This document shows, piece after piece, positions 12,601 through 24,700 of a DNA stretch of 64,000 nucleotides (the first letter of the stretch is position 1; every line of letters starts with the position of its first letter). The notes under the pieces were generated by a model that saw only the letters and a list, made by a program, of their open reading frames with translations, ran no database searches and was not told the DNA's origin. Origin of the DNA: Caenorhabditis elegans (lineage: Eukaryota > Nematoda > Chromadorea > Rhabditida > Rhabditidae); assembly GCF_000002985.6 (NCBI RefSeq), contig NC_003280.10, forward strand, positions 12,086,501-12,150,500. The letters run 5' to 3'. Both the position numbers and the translations under genes were made by a program.

Positions 12601-13416
12601 TAATGATAACGCAACAATCAAAAATTGTTTTAAAAATAAGAAAAATTCAAATTTTTACGAACGAGTAATATTATTATCAATTCCATAAATATTAGCGATA
12701 GTGCGATGGAGCGCGCTTGCAATTTTCTAAATTTTGAAATAAATAAATAGCTCTATTGTCAAATTAAAAATCTATATTCACGCACCGAAAAATAAGAAAA
12801 ATGGAAATTTTTTACGAGCGAATAATATTATTATAAATTCCTCAAAAATTATCGATAGTGCGATGGAGCGCGTTTTCAATATTCTTAATTTTTATATTAG
12901 TTCAACATTTCCATTTTGTATAAAATTCCAGATTTTAATACAAAAATTGTTATTCCAATGAAAACAATTATTATTAAATCGTGGAAAATTAGATATAGTG
13001 CGATGGCGCGCATTTGCAGTATTTTCAATGCAAATGCGCTCCATCGCACTACAGCTAATTTTCTACGATTTAATAATAATAATATTATTCGTTGGAATAA
13101 CAATTTTAGTATTAAAATCTGGATTTTTATAAAAAATGGGAATGTTAGAGTAAATTAAAAATTAGAAAATTGCAAACGCGCTACATCGCAAAATCGCTAA
13201 TTTTTAAAGAATTAATAATAATAATATTATTCGTTCGTAGAAAATTTCAATTTTTTCGTAGTTTTCTGTGCAAGATATAGATTTTTAATTCAATTTAGCA
13301 TTAGAGCGAATTTTTTTTTTCAGATTTTTGAATTATTGTGCAATAGAGCACATTTGCAAAACCTACCCAAAACTGTGCATAGCGCCCATTGGGAAATCAT
13401 CGTCTCCGTTGAACAT
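6189..13416 (-). CDS. Myeloid leukemia factor (MLF) family protein, complete
   Basis: Six exons join in phase: 13367-13416 (ATG at 13416), 12288-12507, 11201-11337, 10777-10910, 7153-7378 and 6189-6303 (TAA at 6189-6191), giving 882 nt and 293 aa. The N-terminus is MFNGDDDFPMG followed by a Met/Gly-rich stretch (MHQQMMSDMNMMTGGM). The centre holds SSSVMTIGPDGKPRVEQQTV and then SIGHSIGDRSHFIDKKRD, the MLF hallmark region (G-H-x-I-x-D-R-x-H). The tail is Ser/Arg-rich and ends in a basic KRRRG. MLF proteins shuttle between nucleus and cytoplasm, bind 14-3-3 and chaperones in other animals, and act in cell-cycle and haematopoietic control; that is family knowledge. Length fits (human MLF1 268 aa). 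Introns 4 and 2 are long and repeat-filled. Every exon-exon phase agrees. Confidence 0.93.
7385..9790. other. AT-rich intron of the MLF gene with internal inverted repeats
   Basis: No exon was found. Segments around 8270-8690 (ATTATAATGGTATATTCAATAATT, TTTGCAATAGTGTAATTTTAATTTTC) recur in opposite orientation around 9160-9530. TA-rich microsatellites sit at 9042-9092 and 9590-9690. A mirrored TATTCTAGAAAAAGT / ACTTTTTCTAGAATA pair flanks the first TA run. Confidence 0.6.
9598..9680. repeat. (TA)n microsatellite block
   Basis: Uninterrupted TA runs at 9606-9646 and 9662-9676 are separated by ACATACACAGTAACT. Such runs are length-variable in worms. Confidence 0.85.
9800..10706. mobile_element. 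Palindromic DNA element with GGTCTCC ends, copy 1 (about 0.9 kb)
   Basis: The left end reads TTAGGTCTCCAAATAAGTTC and the right end is its reverse complement, GGAGACCTAA. Both arms (about 450 bp) contain CATAACTTTGTTCGCTGC, AACCATGGTCTTTCATTTGAC and ACACTTGGTTA. It has no transposase; the short open frames in the arms are incidental. It is inserted in MLF intron 4. Two further copies lie at 32,362-32,981 and 55,758-56,316. Confidence 0.85.
11395..12075. repeat. Intronic repeats of TTGGAGCGCATTTGTAATA and TATGCGAATGTGTAATATTC
   Basis: At least four imperfect units of about 180 bp lie in MLF intron 2 (at about 11398, 11592, 11770 and 11925). Each pairs a GGAGCGCATTTGTAAT block with a TTTTTATGCGAATGT.TAATATTCAA block. 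Confidence 0.7.
12690..13245. repeat. Inverted cluster of GCGATGGAGCGCG units in MLF intron 1
   Basis: Units at about 12706, 12861, 12990 and 13030-13045, and a variant at 13170, face both ways. They are flanked by AATAATATTATT and its complement, and a fold-back centre lies near 13,020. Confidence 0.7.
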
Positions 13417-16400
13417 TTTCGGTGGAATGAGCGTGAAAATAAATAATTGATATATTTAAAATATATATAGATGTCGAGTAGTTGCAAACCTGAAAACGCA
13501 AGAAAATTAAATTTTTTTGGAATAAAAAAATTTTTTTCGAAAAATCAGTGTCAAATACCTAAAAAAAAGAAGAATAAATCAAAAAAAGTTTTGGTCAAAA
13601 AAAAATTTTTTTTTTCAAAAATGATTCATGTATGTGCCGATGTTATCAGTACTTCGGGGCATAAAAGTAATAGAAAATGTGAGAAAAAAAAAGGGAAAAC
13701 GATGGGAAAATGCCATCTGAGTAAAGAATATAAACAATGATAAGGGGGAAATGTGAAATTTATTGGGTTTTTTGAATTTTTTTTTTTAGAAATTTCGAGG
13801 AAAATTGCCATTTTGAGAGTTAAAAAATTTTTTTTAAACAGAATTGAAAATATTTTTTTTTCAAATTTTCGGAAAAAAATTTAATTTGTAGAAATAATAA
13901 CACTATTTCGAAAATTCTGAATCTTACAAAAATTTCTAATTTTCTTTTTTTAATTATTAAAAATTAAAAAATTGTTTTTTTTTTTCGGAAAAAAAGGAAA
14001 CCATTTTTTTCCTAATTTAAAAAAAATTCCGATTTTTATTTTTTCAGTACAATTAATAACTGGAAAATTTGAAAAAAAAATTAAATTTTGAAATTGAAAT
14101 TTTTTAACATAAAATTAATTTTTTCCGGGAAAATAAAGAACAAAACTTTTCCAAAAAATAATTTTTTTGAAATTTTGAGCTAAAATTTGAATTTTTCATA
14201 ATTTTTGCTGTTCAAAAAAATTTAAAACTTGCGGAAATAATCTTAAAATTTTTTAAGTGTTTTTTTTTGTTTAAATAATTGAATTTTCAGGTGTTTGAAA
14301 AAACGGCAGTTTTATTTTTTCTGTTAGTTTGAATTTTTTTTAATTTTGCGCTAAAAATTAAAATTCCTCAAATTTTTTTGGCCATTTTTTCAGGATTTTA
14401 AGACTTTTTGCGATAAGAAAATATTTTCTTAACTAATTTTTTTTCTAATTTTTCGGAATTTTTTTTCCGGTTTTATTTTATTTTTTTCGTATTTTACTAT
14501 TCTTTTATTTGTCAAAAATTTCCGACAATTTCCAATTTTTCCGTACAGTAATATTAGCTAAAAATATTACAAAAAAAATTATTTTTCCAATTTTTTTCTG
14601 AATTTTCCTAGAAAAAAGTCAATTTTTTTTTGAAATTTTTAGGTAAAATTTGACTTTTTTTAGATTTAAAAAAATTGCCAGCCCCCAAAAAACTACCGGA
14701 AATGCCGCTTGAACGAGCATGAATAGAAAGGTTGAATTGTGTCGGAAAGCGCAGAAAATGCAATTTTTGTTTAAGAAATCAAAAGTTTCTAATACAGAAA
14801 ATTTCAATTTTAGTTCGTTTCTGCATTTTCTTGAAAAAGAAGAAATGTAGAGTTTCGGTCGGAACAGGTGGCTGGAATGTGCTGCATTTTATGTTTTTAT
14901 CGCTTATGATACACACATAAAAATTGGAAGTTAGAGTTGGAAAATTGAACATTTTTCGGAGAAACTGGTTGGAATTGCCTTTTTTAATAGAAAAATAATA
15001 TAATATGTGAAAATGGCTAATAAATGGTTTTATTAAAATTTGGATATTTTTTATTTTTTTAGTAATTCAATATATCCATGTTTTAACAATTGTTTATCAA
15101 AAAAAAAATCCAAAAAATCACTTTTTATGAATACTTCTAAACACAAAAACATCAGATTTTCAAGAATTTTCAGTCAAAAATGGTCTTAAAAAGCCCAGAA
15201 AATCGAGTTTTTAGTTTGAATCAAATTTAGTTTGAAAAAAAAAACCAATTTTAATGAAAAAAGTTATATTTCAGAAAATTTTCACTCGAAAAATGTGAAA
15301 TTTTTAAAAATAAAATTTATGATTTTTTTTCAAAAATTATAAACTTTTTTTTAGAAACATTTCAGTTAGTCTAGGAAATCGCAGAAAAATGTATAAATTT
15401 TCGATAAACAATTATTTTTTTGTTGAATTTTTAGATTTTTTCTAAAGCTTTGAAAAAATTTGAAAGTCTCTGAAAATCCACGAACAAAATTGGAAAATAT
15501 TTGGAATTTTTTCCGCAAAAACCACAATTTTTGGTTTCTTAGTAATATAATTTTCATTTTTTACAATAAAAACTATAAGAAAGCATCTTCAAAATCTTAA
15601 AAACCAGTAATTTTGAATGTTTTTTAAAAATTATCTTTTTCTAAATTCAAAAAACGCGAAAAACTTAAAGGAAAATTCAGAAAATTGCCTATTTAAAAAT
15701 AAATATGTTGTTTTTTCAGATAAAAATAGTTTACTAAAGCTTTAAAAACTTGTAAATCACAGGAAAAGCCTTTAGAAAATCGAAAAAACCGTCAAAAACT
15801 TTTTTAATAGATTTTTTTTTTGAAAAACACTCAGATTTTTAAATCATAAAGCTATAAGAATATATAAAATTGTTCCAAAATTTTAAAAATTAGCAATTTT
15901 CACTCTATTTTTCAATAAGCCATCAAAAACTAAAAAGTAACGTTGCTGGCCAAAAACACGAAGCGACAACGGAGACAGCTGAGAGTAGAAACAGAAGAAA
16001 CCACGTGGATAGAGAATGGAGACAGCGAGAGATGCAGAGAAACCACAGAGAGAGAGATGAGAGACGCAGATGAGAAAAGATACTTGCAACGGGGAGGAGG
16101 AGGAGGGACACTCTTCGAGAATGTTCCAGGTGTTGTGGTGAATGGGAAAACAATTACCAAGTTGTTAATATTATCGATTTTTTTTTGGAATTTAGAGATA
16201 ATGTTCAAGAAAAGTTAGACACTTTTCACAAACCCGAAAATTCATCCAAAATTTTTTTAACGAAAAAATTATACTTTTTTTCAGTTTTTTTTCGAGAAAA
16301 AGAGATTTTAATCTAGATAGTTGTTTTCTGAAAAAATAAATTCTAAAAATATTTTTTTCCGGTTTTATTTTCCTGAGAAAAATCGAAAAAAAATGATTAG

Positions 16401-17523
16401 AAAATTAGCAAACAATTTCGAATTTTTTTTTTGAAAAAATGCCAGGATTTTAGGATATTTTCCGAAAAATCTTTATAACATTTCTTGAAATATCGGAAAA
16501 TCGAAAATCTTTCTTTTTTCGATTTTTTAAAGAAAAATGCTATGAAAATTGCGCAAAATATACGTTACCTAGGGTCTCGACACGACAATTTTTTGTCAAA
16601 TGTGAAAAGGTGTGCACCTTTAAAGAGTACTGTAGTTTTAAACATTCGGAATTTTTCCCAGAATTTCAAATTACAGTACTCTTTAAAGGCACACATCTTT
16701 TTGCATTTTCAACCAAGATTTCAAAAACTTTTTGTAGAAAAGAGGAATTTTAAGAAATTTGGATTAATGAATAAATATATATCGGGAAATTTTAACTCAA
16801 AATTGTTTTTTAAATAACAAAAAAAAGAAAAGGAAATTCACAGATTTTTTGCATTAATAAATATAAAAATTCACCGTTTTTAGAGAATTGAAAAAGAACA
16901 AACAGTTCTAAAATAGAATAAAGTCGGTAAAATGGGAGCAACATTTAAAAAATAGAACAAAAAATGGGTAATTTTGTGAGGGAGGGGGCAGGGGAAGACA
17001 AAAAATAGGGGAAAAAAAAAGAAAAATTTTGGGGGTTTTGAGCAAAAATTATGGAAAATTCACTGAAAATAAGGCAAAAATTTTTTCAACATTTTCAAAT
17101 TTTTGCACGAAAGCAGTCTAAAAAATTCGATTTTTTTTGTTGGCAAAATTCTAGAAAAAATTGGAATTTAAACTTCAATTTTCTTAGAAAACTAGGAAAA
17201 ACTGAAAATATATTTTTTTTGTTTTTTTTGGGGATAAAGTTAAAAATGTCTCGAAACTTAATTAATGAAACTCGACTGAAAAGCTTTAAATTCCACATTT
17301 CCCGGTTTTTTTCCTAGAAAACACTCCAAAAAGTTGATCTTTTGACATTTCTAGCAAAAAAATGTCTTTTTACACATTTTTTTTTGAAAATTCACATTTT
17401 TGATGGTTTTTTTACAAAAAAAAAATGGTAAAATTCAATAAAAATCAGAGAACAAAAGGGGAGAAAAATTGGGTAAATATAATGTTTTTAGGGGTAATTG
17501 GGGCAATTTTGAGCGAAAAATTG
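13417..17523. other. Spacer between the MLF and Bin3 genes
   Basis: Mostly A/T homopolymer-rich DNA with no supportable exon. It contains a GA-rich promoter-like island at 15,950-16,130 and an inverted repeat at about 16,566-16,710 (GTGCACCTTTAAAGAGTACTGTAGTTT and its complement, next to GGGTCTCGACACGACAA). The open frames on both strands at 15,880-16,220 come from the GA-rich island and are not gene-like. Confidence 0.6.
15950..16130 (-). promoter_or_regulatory. GA-rich possible promoter of the MLF gene
   Basis: The island contains GAGAGATGCAGAGAAACC (16027-16044) and GAGAGACGCAGATGAG (16057-16072), matching the EOR-1-like GAGACGCAGA motif, and GGGGAGGAGGAGGAGGG. It stands 2.5 kb upstream of the MLF start, so an untranslated first exon would be needed. 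Assignment to MLF is a guess from orientation. Confidence 0.3.
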
Positions 17524-20500
17524 TCAAATATATCCCAGCGGAATGGCGTCAGTTTTCGGGTGCAATGGCTTCAAATAAACATCAATCGGACGTTCGAATC
17601 CTTTTGATTTGGCTCCGACGACGCCCAGCTTTTCCACAGATTCAAATCCGACAGTTTCGATGAGCCACATCTCGAAATCCTCGGGCTTAAACTCGATTTT
17701 CGAGTAATTTGCCTTCAACTCCTCGCTCATTTTTGCACGTTTTTTGTAGCTGTCGAATGCTTGTGGTTCGATGATTAGGCGGCCTCCTGGAAAAATCAAA
17801 ATGTAGATGTATTTTTGGAAAAGAAAATGTTTTTTAATTCTGATTTCTCTCTGAACTTTTTTGGTGAAAATTATATAAAAATTTAAATTGAAATTGTATT
17901 GAAAATTTTAATTTTCGCAGTATTCTTCTTTTTTTTAATAAAAAACTTTAATTTTAAACATTTTGGAAAGTTTTAGAGTTTTTATTTTTGGCTGAATAAA
18001 AACTTTAAGGTTATATTAAAATTTGAATTCCCGATTTTTTAAGCCGGTAAAGAAAAATTAGTTAATTTTTTCTAAAAATGTAATTTAATTGTTCTTTTTT
18101 TTTCAACTTTTTTTTCCGAAAAAGCTCTGGATTTCAGCCAAAAATTCGAGAAACTTCTCTACAGTACTTCCTTTAGATTATGAAAATCTTGCAAAACTGA
18201 CACTCCGAATAAACAAAAAGGGCATGTTTACACACACATGGGTGGTTGACGCAATTTTCGGTATCAGGAATTCAAAAACAAACACACAAAATTTCGAAAT
18301 TGACTGCGCTGCTTCTGCTGCCAGGTTGTCAAGGCGAAGGGGACGGTTCTAATAAATTTCGAATTTAAAATTTTTTTTTGAAATTCTGATTTTCAAAATT
18401 TCGCTGTACCTGATTTTTGAATTCTATATTTGATTTAAAATAATGTTGTTTTTTATTTTTTTATTTTCACACAGTTTCCCATATAAAAAACCTTGATAAC
18501 CCGATGGAAATTCGCGAAAAACTTCAAACTTTTTTAAATTTTTTCGGAAAATGGTTGAAAATTTGAAAAACGGCATTTTACATCGAATATTGAATTTTCA
18601 GTGAAAAGTTAGAAAAAAAGACGAATTTGGTGAGAAAACGCGGAAAATGTCGAAAATACATGATTTATTTTTGCAAAATTGGAAAAAAATTACATTTTTA
18701 AAATTTTCGGTTGTCCATTTTCTATAATTAAAAAAAAATTTATTATTATATGTCTCCAAATTAAAAAAAAAATATTTGAAGACATATAATAATTTAAAAA
18801 ATAGCTTTTTTATTTGTAGAAAATGCTCAATTTACTAAAAAACTTGTTTTTTTTTTTTGCAAAAATTTCTCTGAAATTTCTGCCTTACCAGGATGAAGTT
18901 GAGCATAAGCTCTTCTAAAGAATCTCCTCATTCCATCATCACCCCAATTCAAATGAATCCATTTTGTAATTGATAATGCAAGAATCACATCAAATTCCGG
19001 TTGAATCATATCAAGCATCTCATCCGATTCCAGTACATAATTCTCTTTTTTAAACCAAATATTATCGGGGAATTTTGTGGAAAATGATCGAGGAGCTTCG
19101 TTTCGTTGGCTTACTGTGCCGAATTGTACACCAAATGAGGCGGGGAATTTTCCGGATACCTGGAATAATTGGAAAATTTAAATCGTTTTTTTACGAAATT
19201 TTCGGCCGAAATTGGGTGATTTTCTGAAATTTTTAGAGTTTAAATTTATTTTTATTCAAAAAATTGGAAATTTGTTCAAATAAAAGTTATATATCCTTTA
19301 AATTCCTCGAAAAAATTTATGTGGAGAAATTGAACATTTTTAGGTTTTTTTGGAATTTTTTCAACGTTCCGACCAAAATTGTTCAACAGACCCAATTTAT
19401 ACTCCTGATACCGAATATCAGTGTGGAAAAAATCAAAAAAATTTCCCTAATTTTATATTAATTTTTTAAAATCCGAAAATCCATTGGTTTGTTAAATTCA
19501 AACGACAAATTTTGACTGATAACCGTGCCGCAGGTGTGTGGATTTACGAGATTTATATTTTTAATTCATTTTTATTGAATTTTCACACCGATTTTCCCGA
19601 TTTTTCTCGTTTTTTTTCGATGTTTTACTTTGAAATTCTTGTAGTTTCCATTAATTTATAGACTGTTCATTTATCAGATTCATAAATTAATGGAAATCAC
19701 AAGAATTTCAATGTACAACAACGAAAAAACGAGAAAAATCGGTATAAAAATTAAATAAAAAATTAATTCATAAATCCACACCTGCGGCAAAATTTGTCGT
19801 TTGAATTTAACAAACCAATGGATTTTCGGATTCTCAAAAATTAATATAAAATCAGGGAATTTTAGGATTTTTTTTTTCGAAATTTCAGGCCGAAATTGTG
19901 GGATTTTCTGAAATTTTTAGAAAAGTTTGAGAATTTTCATTTTATTTTAAAAATTGGAAATTACTCGAAAAAATACATTTTCACAAAATATCTAATTTTT
20001 ATTTAATTTTTAATTTTTTTCTCAGATTTTTTTTTTGATATAATTTTAAAAAATAATTAGATTTTTCCAAAAACAAATTAAATTCTTTATAATTTTTTGG
20101 TTGCAATTTGAGACATTTTCCGAAAAAAAAGGTTTTTTTTCGGTTATTTTTAAAATGTTAATTTTTTGAAAAATCTGGGTTTCCTATAACCAATAAATTT
20201 TTATGTAAAAATTCAAAATTTCCGGAAAATTTTCAGAATTTAGCGATTTTTTTCAATATAAAATGCTTTTTCAACAAGAAAATTTAAAGAATTTTGAGTT
20301 TTTCCGTGATTTTCAGCAATTTCCTGGTCTGTCCAGTGTCCAGAAAATGCGATTTTCTTCAATTTTTCTCCAGAAAATCGGACCTCAGTCTCATGATCAC
20401 AATAATGTCGAATATTCTTGCGTGCAACTCCAATCAAATGCTCATCAATATCAATTCCGATAATTCGACGCGGCGAGAAGTCTTTTGCGATGGAAAGAGT

Positions 20501-21347
20501 CAGGAAACCAGCGTTACAACCTGAAATATTGGAAAATTCAGTGAAAAAAGAAAATTTTGCTCTAAAAATTAGATTTTAGAGCGCTTTTGAGTGAAAATTA
20601 GAAATTTCAAAATGAAACATTTAGTGAAAAAGTCTGAAAATTGTCCGAAAATTCAAATTTTCACCGAAATTTTTCCGTAAAATTCAAAATTTCTAGTTTA
20701 ATATCGGTTTTTTGACGATTTTTCTCAAGATTTTTGGCTTAATTTCTACAAAAATCCAAGAAAAATCCTTTTCAGCTTTTCCCTATTTTATTACCAATAT
20801 CAAGAGCCTGCTTGTGCTCGAACCAATCCTTCTGAAAAACTGAAAGCCGCTTGTCAGACTCTCCAGGATTCAAACGGATTCCGTAATATCTGTCGAAATT
20901 CCCGTATCGATATTTTTTATTGAAATATTCGGTTTTTTGTTTCCGATTTTCGGCGGCACTTTTCTCCTCTTTACTGAGTTGTGGGGGGCGACGGGAGTCC
21001 TTTCGCGGTGAATTGTATTGATTTTTCTGCAATTTCTGAGAGAAAATTAGATAATTTTATGGAAAAATAGAGATTTTTTGGGTCAAAAATCCCAAAATCC
21101 AAAAAATCCCCACCTTAAACGGCGAATTTTCGGCTGGTTTCTCCGATTTTTCATCCTTTTCCACCTTCCGCTTCTTGGAACGCTCGGTCGTTGGATCCAG
21201 AAGCCCTAGACGCTTCTTCTCCTCTTCCGGATTCTCGGTTAGCTCGATTTCAATGTTGAGCGGGTCGGTTTTCGAGCCTCCTGGCGCGAAAGTGTCGCGG
21301 TAGAAGCGTTTTCGGCCTCGAAAGGAGCCGCGGCGGTGGCTGGACAT
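17524..21347 (-). CDS. Bin3/MEPCE-type RNA 5'-phosphate methyltransferase, complete
   Basis: Five exons join in phase: 21114-21347 (ATG at 21347), 20795-21035, 20384-20520, 18889-19159 and 17524-17786 (TGA at 17524-17526), 1,146 nt, 381 aa. The N-terminus is basic ([14 protein letters not shown]). Next come [20 protein letters not shown]-binding motif [15 protein letters not shown], the acidic post-motif [12 protein letters not shown] and ARKNIRHY. The Bin3 domain core follows: [21 protein letters not shown], then [14 protein letters not shown] near the C-terminus. These match human MEPCE/BCDIN3, which caps 7SK RNA with a gamma-monomethyl phosphate and holds P-TEFb inactive in the nucleus. 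SAM-binding residues appear intact, so activity is likely; the target RNA in worms is not shown by sequence. The start is 426 bp from the stop of the upstream same-strand gene. Confidence 0.95.
19390..19875. repeat. Palindromic element in Bin3 intron 3
   Basis: The arms share CTGATACCGAATATCA / AATATAAAATCAGGGAATTT context, CATTGGTTTGTTAAATTCAAACGACAAATTTTG and AATTCTTGTAGTTTCCATTAATTTAT. The related element at 40,568-41,048 shares the same blocks. Confidence 0.75.
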
Positions 21348-21539
21348 GGCTGGACAGCTGAAAATCGATAGTTTTGAGTTTTTCTGAACTTTCTGGCAAA
21401 AAATTGAAGAAAAACTATAGAAATTGAGCGAAAAACGATGAAAAATCTATTTTCGTAAAAAAATTCCATTTTCAAAATTTCGCAATAGAGCGCACTTGCA
21501 CTATTTCATTTGCGCGGGTTTTTAAAAACGAAAGGTCAA

Positions 21540-21620
21540 AAAATGTGGCTAGCACCAGAGAGAGGAAGATGTGCATGTGCGCGGAGACACAGAGCACAGA
21601 GCACAGAGCAGCTTCATGCA
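21540..21620 (-). promoter_or_regulatory. Possible promoter of the Bin3 gene
   Basis: The GC-richer stretch AGAGAGAGGAAGATGTGCAT...GCGGAGACACAGAGCACAGAGCACAGAGCAG lies about 200-270 bp upstream of the Bin3 ATG and includes three tandem AGAGCAC units. GGAGACACAGAG resembles the EOR-1-like motif. It argues that the Bin3 gene has its own promoter despite the short gap to its upstream neighbour. Confidence 0.4.
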
Positions 21621-21772
21621 TATTGCGGGGTCTCCCAGGAATTTCACATCACATAAAAATAAAACGTTAAGCAAAAATTAATGTGTTTATTAGAAATCTC
21701 AAATAAAACAATTGAATATTCTTTTGATTAATGAAAGTGACTGAAATTTCGTTAAACATAGAGACAATAAAT

Positions 21773-24700
21773 TTAAAAAGCCGGCGTCGGTGTGCAGATT
21801 ATAATGAGCAGAGTTGTGAGAAACGTGGCAATGATGAAAATCGACAAATATGTGACATCAAGCCGGTCGTTGGGTTCAGTGTACTGGAAAAATCGATAAT
21901 TTCAAGAAAAAATGGGCTAGAGGAAACTAACATCCGGCGGAACCACACAATATCTCAGCCCATAGACCTGATGAACACAGCGAAACTTTGGGTGTCCGCA
22001 GTCACTGAAAATTTAAATTTTAGGATTAAGAAACACAAATTAAGCCGGCTTCACCTATTAATCGTACACCTACTCTGCTGCCAATTGAGCTCAGTTCCAT
22101 CGGCATTCCGATCACCCATCACCACAATCTTCTCCTCAATCTCATCACAAAACGCCCAGCGATACACGAAATCCAGTGGCTCCGTTGGGTCACATTGGGT
22201 ATCTGTGACGTAGTTCAGGTGGTAGGGAGTCGCTTTTCTCGCCTCGTCGATTGTCACTGAAAAACTATGGTTATTCTAGGTAGGCGCAGGCGTAGGCAGA
22301 CGACTTACACCTGGGACAACAATGACCGCGGTGGCACATTCCATTGCTCTTCGGACATTTTCCGGATGATTTGCTCAACGGGTGGTAGCCTTCGCATTTT
22401 TGTTGAGTACGGTATGGAGTGAAGCCGTCCGGGCACAGGGAATCAACTAGGGTATCTGAAAGTTGATAGAAATGCAAGGCGCCGACCAATCAGCGACGGG
22501 CAAGGGGCATGACCAAACACGCTCATTGGTCGGTGGGCGGAATTCAAACCAATCAGCGAGAGGTACGGGGAATAGGCTGATATGCTCATTGGTCGGCGTG
22601 TCCGGATTTCAAACCAATCAGCGACGGGCAAGGGGTTACCTCTACAACACATATTGCTCTTCGCATTCTGACTACAGTAGGCATTCCACTTAAACGGTAG
22701 CTCGTCGGGGTTACAATCGATATGATTCGAGCATGGCCCGTCGGAGAGCTCAACTTCGAACGGTGTTCCACCTGTCGAGCAAATCGAGCTCTTCTTACTG
22801 TAGCAGCACATTCCGTAGCCTTTCGGCTTAACGTTATTGTTAGTGGGGAAATATTTGAAGCGGCGGTTCTCCAGGATGTTGGTGACGTTCTGATGGTGAA
22901 CGCAGGTGCCTCTGGAAGAAATAGCTGTGAATCAGAGATGCCCGGAGTGTTCTAAAACTCACAAAAAATCCGGAAACAAATCGCATTCTTCATCTTTTAA
23001 ACACGGAGCCTGCTCTTTAAGTGAGTTGGCCTCCACTGGCAAGGCGTATGGAAAGACGTTGGCATCGCACAGCATTCTTCCTGAAAATTATTACCTATCT
23101 CGATTTTTGTTGGTTTTACAGAAAAATTGGTAACAAGCAAAATATTTCTCAGAAATTTTTTTTACAGATTTACAACTTTTAATTTATTAATATCTTCAAA
23201 ATAAATTGAGATATAAGCTCTCAAAGTTGTGTGAGGAACAAATCTAGTTTTGAGGCATGGTGCATCGGCTGTGAAAACCCCACTCAACTTTGACACGTCA
23301 TATCTCGGTTTTTGTTGGTTTTACAGGAAAATGAGTAACAAACAAAATATTTGTCAGCTATTTTTCTACAGTTTTGTAGTTGAAAAATTTTCAGAATATC
23401 TCCAATGAGCCGAGTTATAAGCTGCCAACGCTGAAAATTTAGTTTTAAAACATGGTGCATCGACCATATAGAAATTCTTTTAAAAAACTAATTTTCAAAA
23501 AAACCAACTTGCACAGCATCGACCGTAGAAGCAGTGAGGGCTGAAAAAAACACAAACAGTGACCAAACAAAGTTTCAAAACTCACAAAAACTTCTCCTTT
23601 CCTTTTGAAATATTCGCGTAATCCTCCATATCCTCACAATCCACGTCATCAACGCATTGGGCTTTATCCTTTAGGAGAACACCGTCAGAATTGAAGGAAT
23701 CCGGCGGGCATGTGTATTGCTCTGAAGAAAGTATTGATTGATTTTCGCCCAGAGGCGCTCCGGGGTTCCCCATCAAAACCCTTACTCGTTTTGCATAACC
23801 GCTTCCCTAGATAACTGTAATCACTGCAATACGACTTTTCATTTCGATTGATCCATTCCGCGTCACCAATCCTATAGCAATCTTCATGTTTGGTGCAGGT
23901 GTGCAGTTTTCCGTCTATGAAGCAGTCGGGGCAATTGAGACCAGCTGAAAGTGTTTAAACTCCGAAAATGTATAAAATATGGTATATCGAGGTTGACTAG
24001 TTTTTGGACATGGTGCATCAACAAAGAAAACCGTGTAGTTTAACTTTTTTAGATTTCTAAAAAGAAATAAAAAGAACCAAAATATGATCTTTCAAATTTG
24101 AGTAGTTTTAACACATGGTGCATCGACCGGAAATACCTCATTTATCTTTGATTGCCTATATCTCAGGTATCTTTAAATTTTTCAAACAATTTTCAACTGC
24201 AAAAATAATCTTTGTTTCTTTTCCTACAATTTAGTAGTTGACAACTTTTCAATAACTTCAACCAAAACCGAGATACAAGCTTCCAAAGTGGACACTACTC
24301 ACGATTTCCACAAACTCCCTCATTATCAATTCGAAGGGGTCGTATGAACAAGCTGCCACCAAATATTTCCAGATCCTCCGTTTTTTGTCGTTTCTTCTGA
24401 CTGTCTAGCACAGCCTCGGTGCACGATAAGTCGGCTCCACGGATACGGAGAATAGCTGGAGGGATGTCTGTAAGCAAATATTTAGCTTTGTTTTGTCTAT
24501 AGGCTTTGCCTTGTTTAGTCTAGCCTCGCCTAACCTTGCCTTGCCTAGCCTAGCCTAGCCTCGCTTAGCCTAGCCTCTCCTCACCTCGCCTAGTCTGGCT
24601 TAGCCCTGCCTAGCCGCGCCTAGTCTCGCCTAGCCTAGTCTAGCCTAACATCTTTGGCTAGCAGTCTAGTCTATCCTCGCCTAGCCTTGCCTAGCCTCGC

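Noticed and set aside
21348..21772. Operon linking the cysteine-rich gene to the Bin3 gene
   Set aside because: Same strand and 426 bp apart, but a promoter-like GA island lies between them and no U-rich element or SL2-type signal is evident; left open, not claimed.
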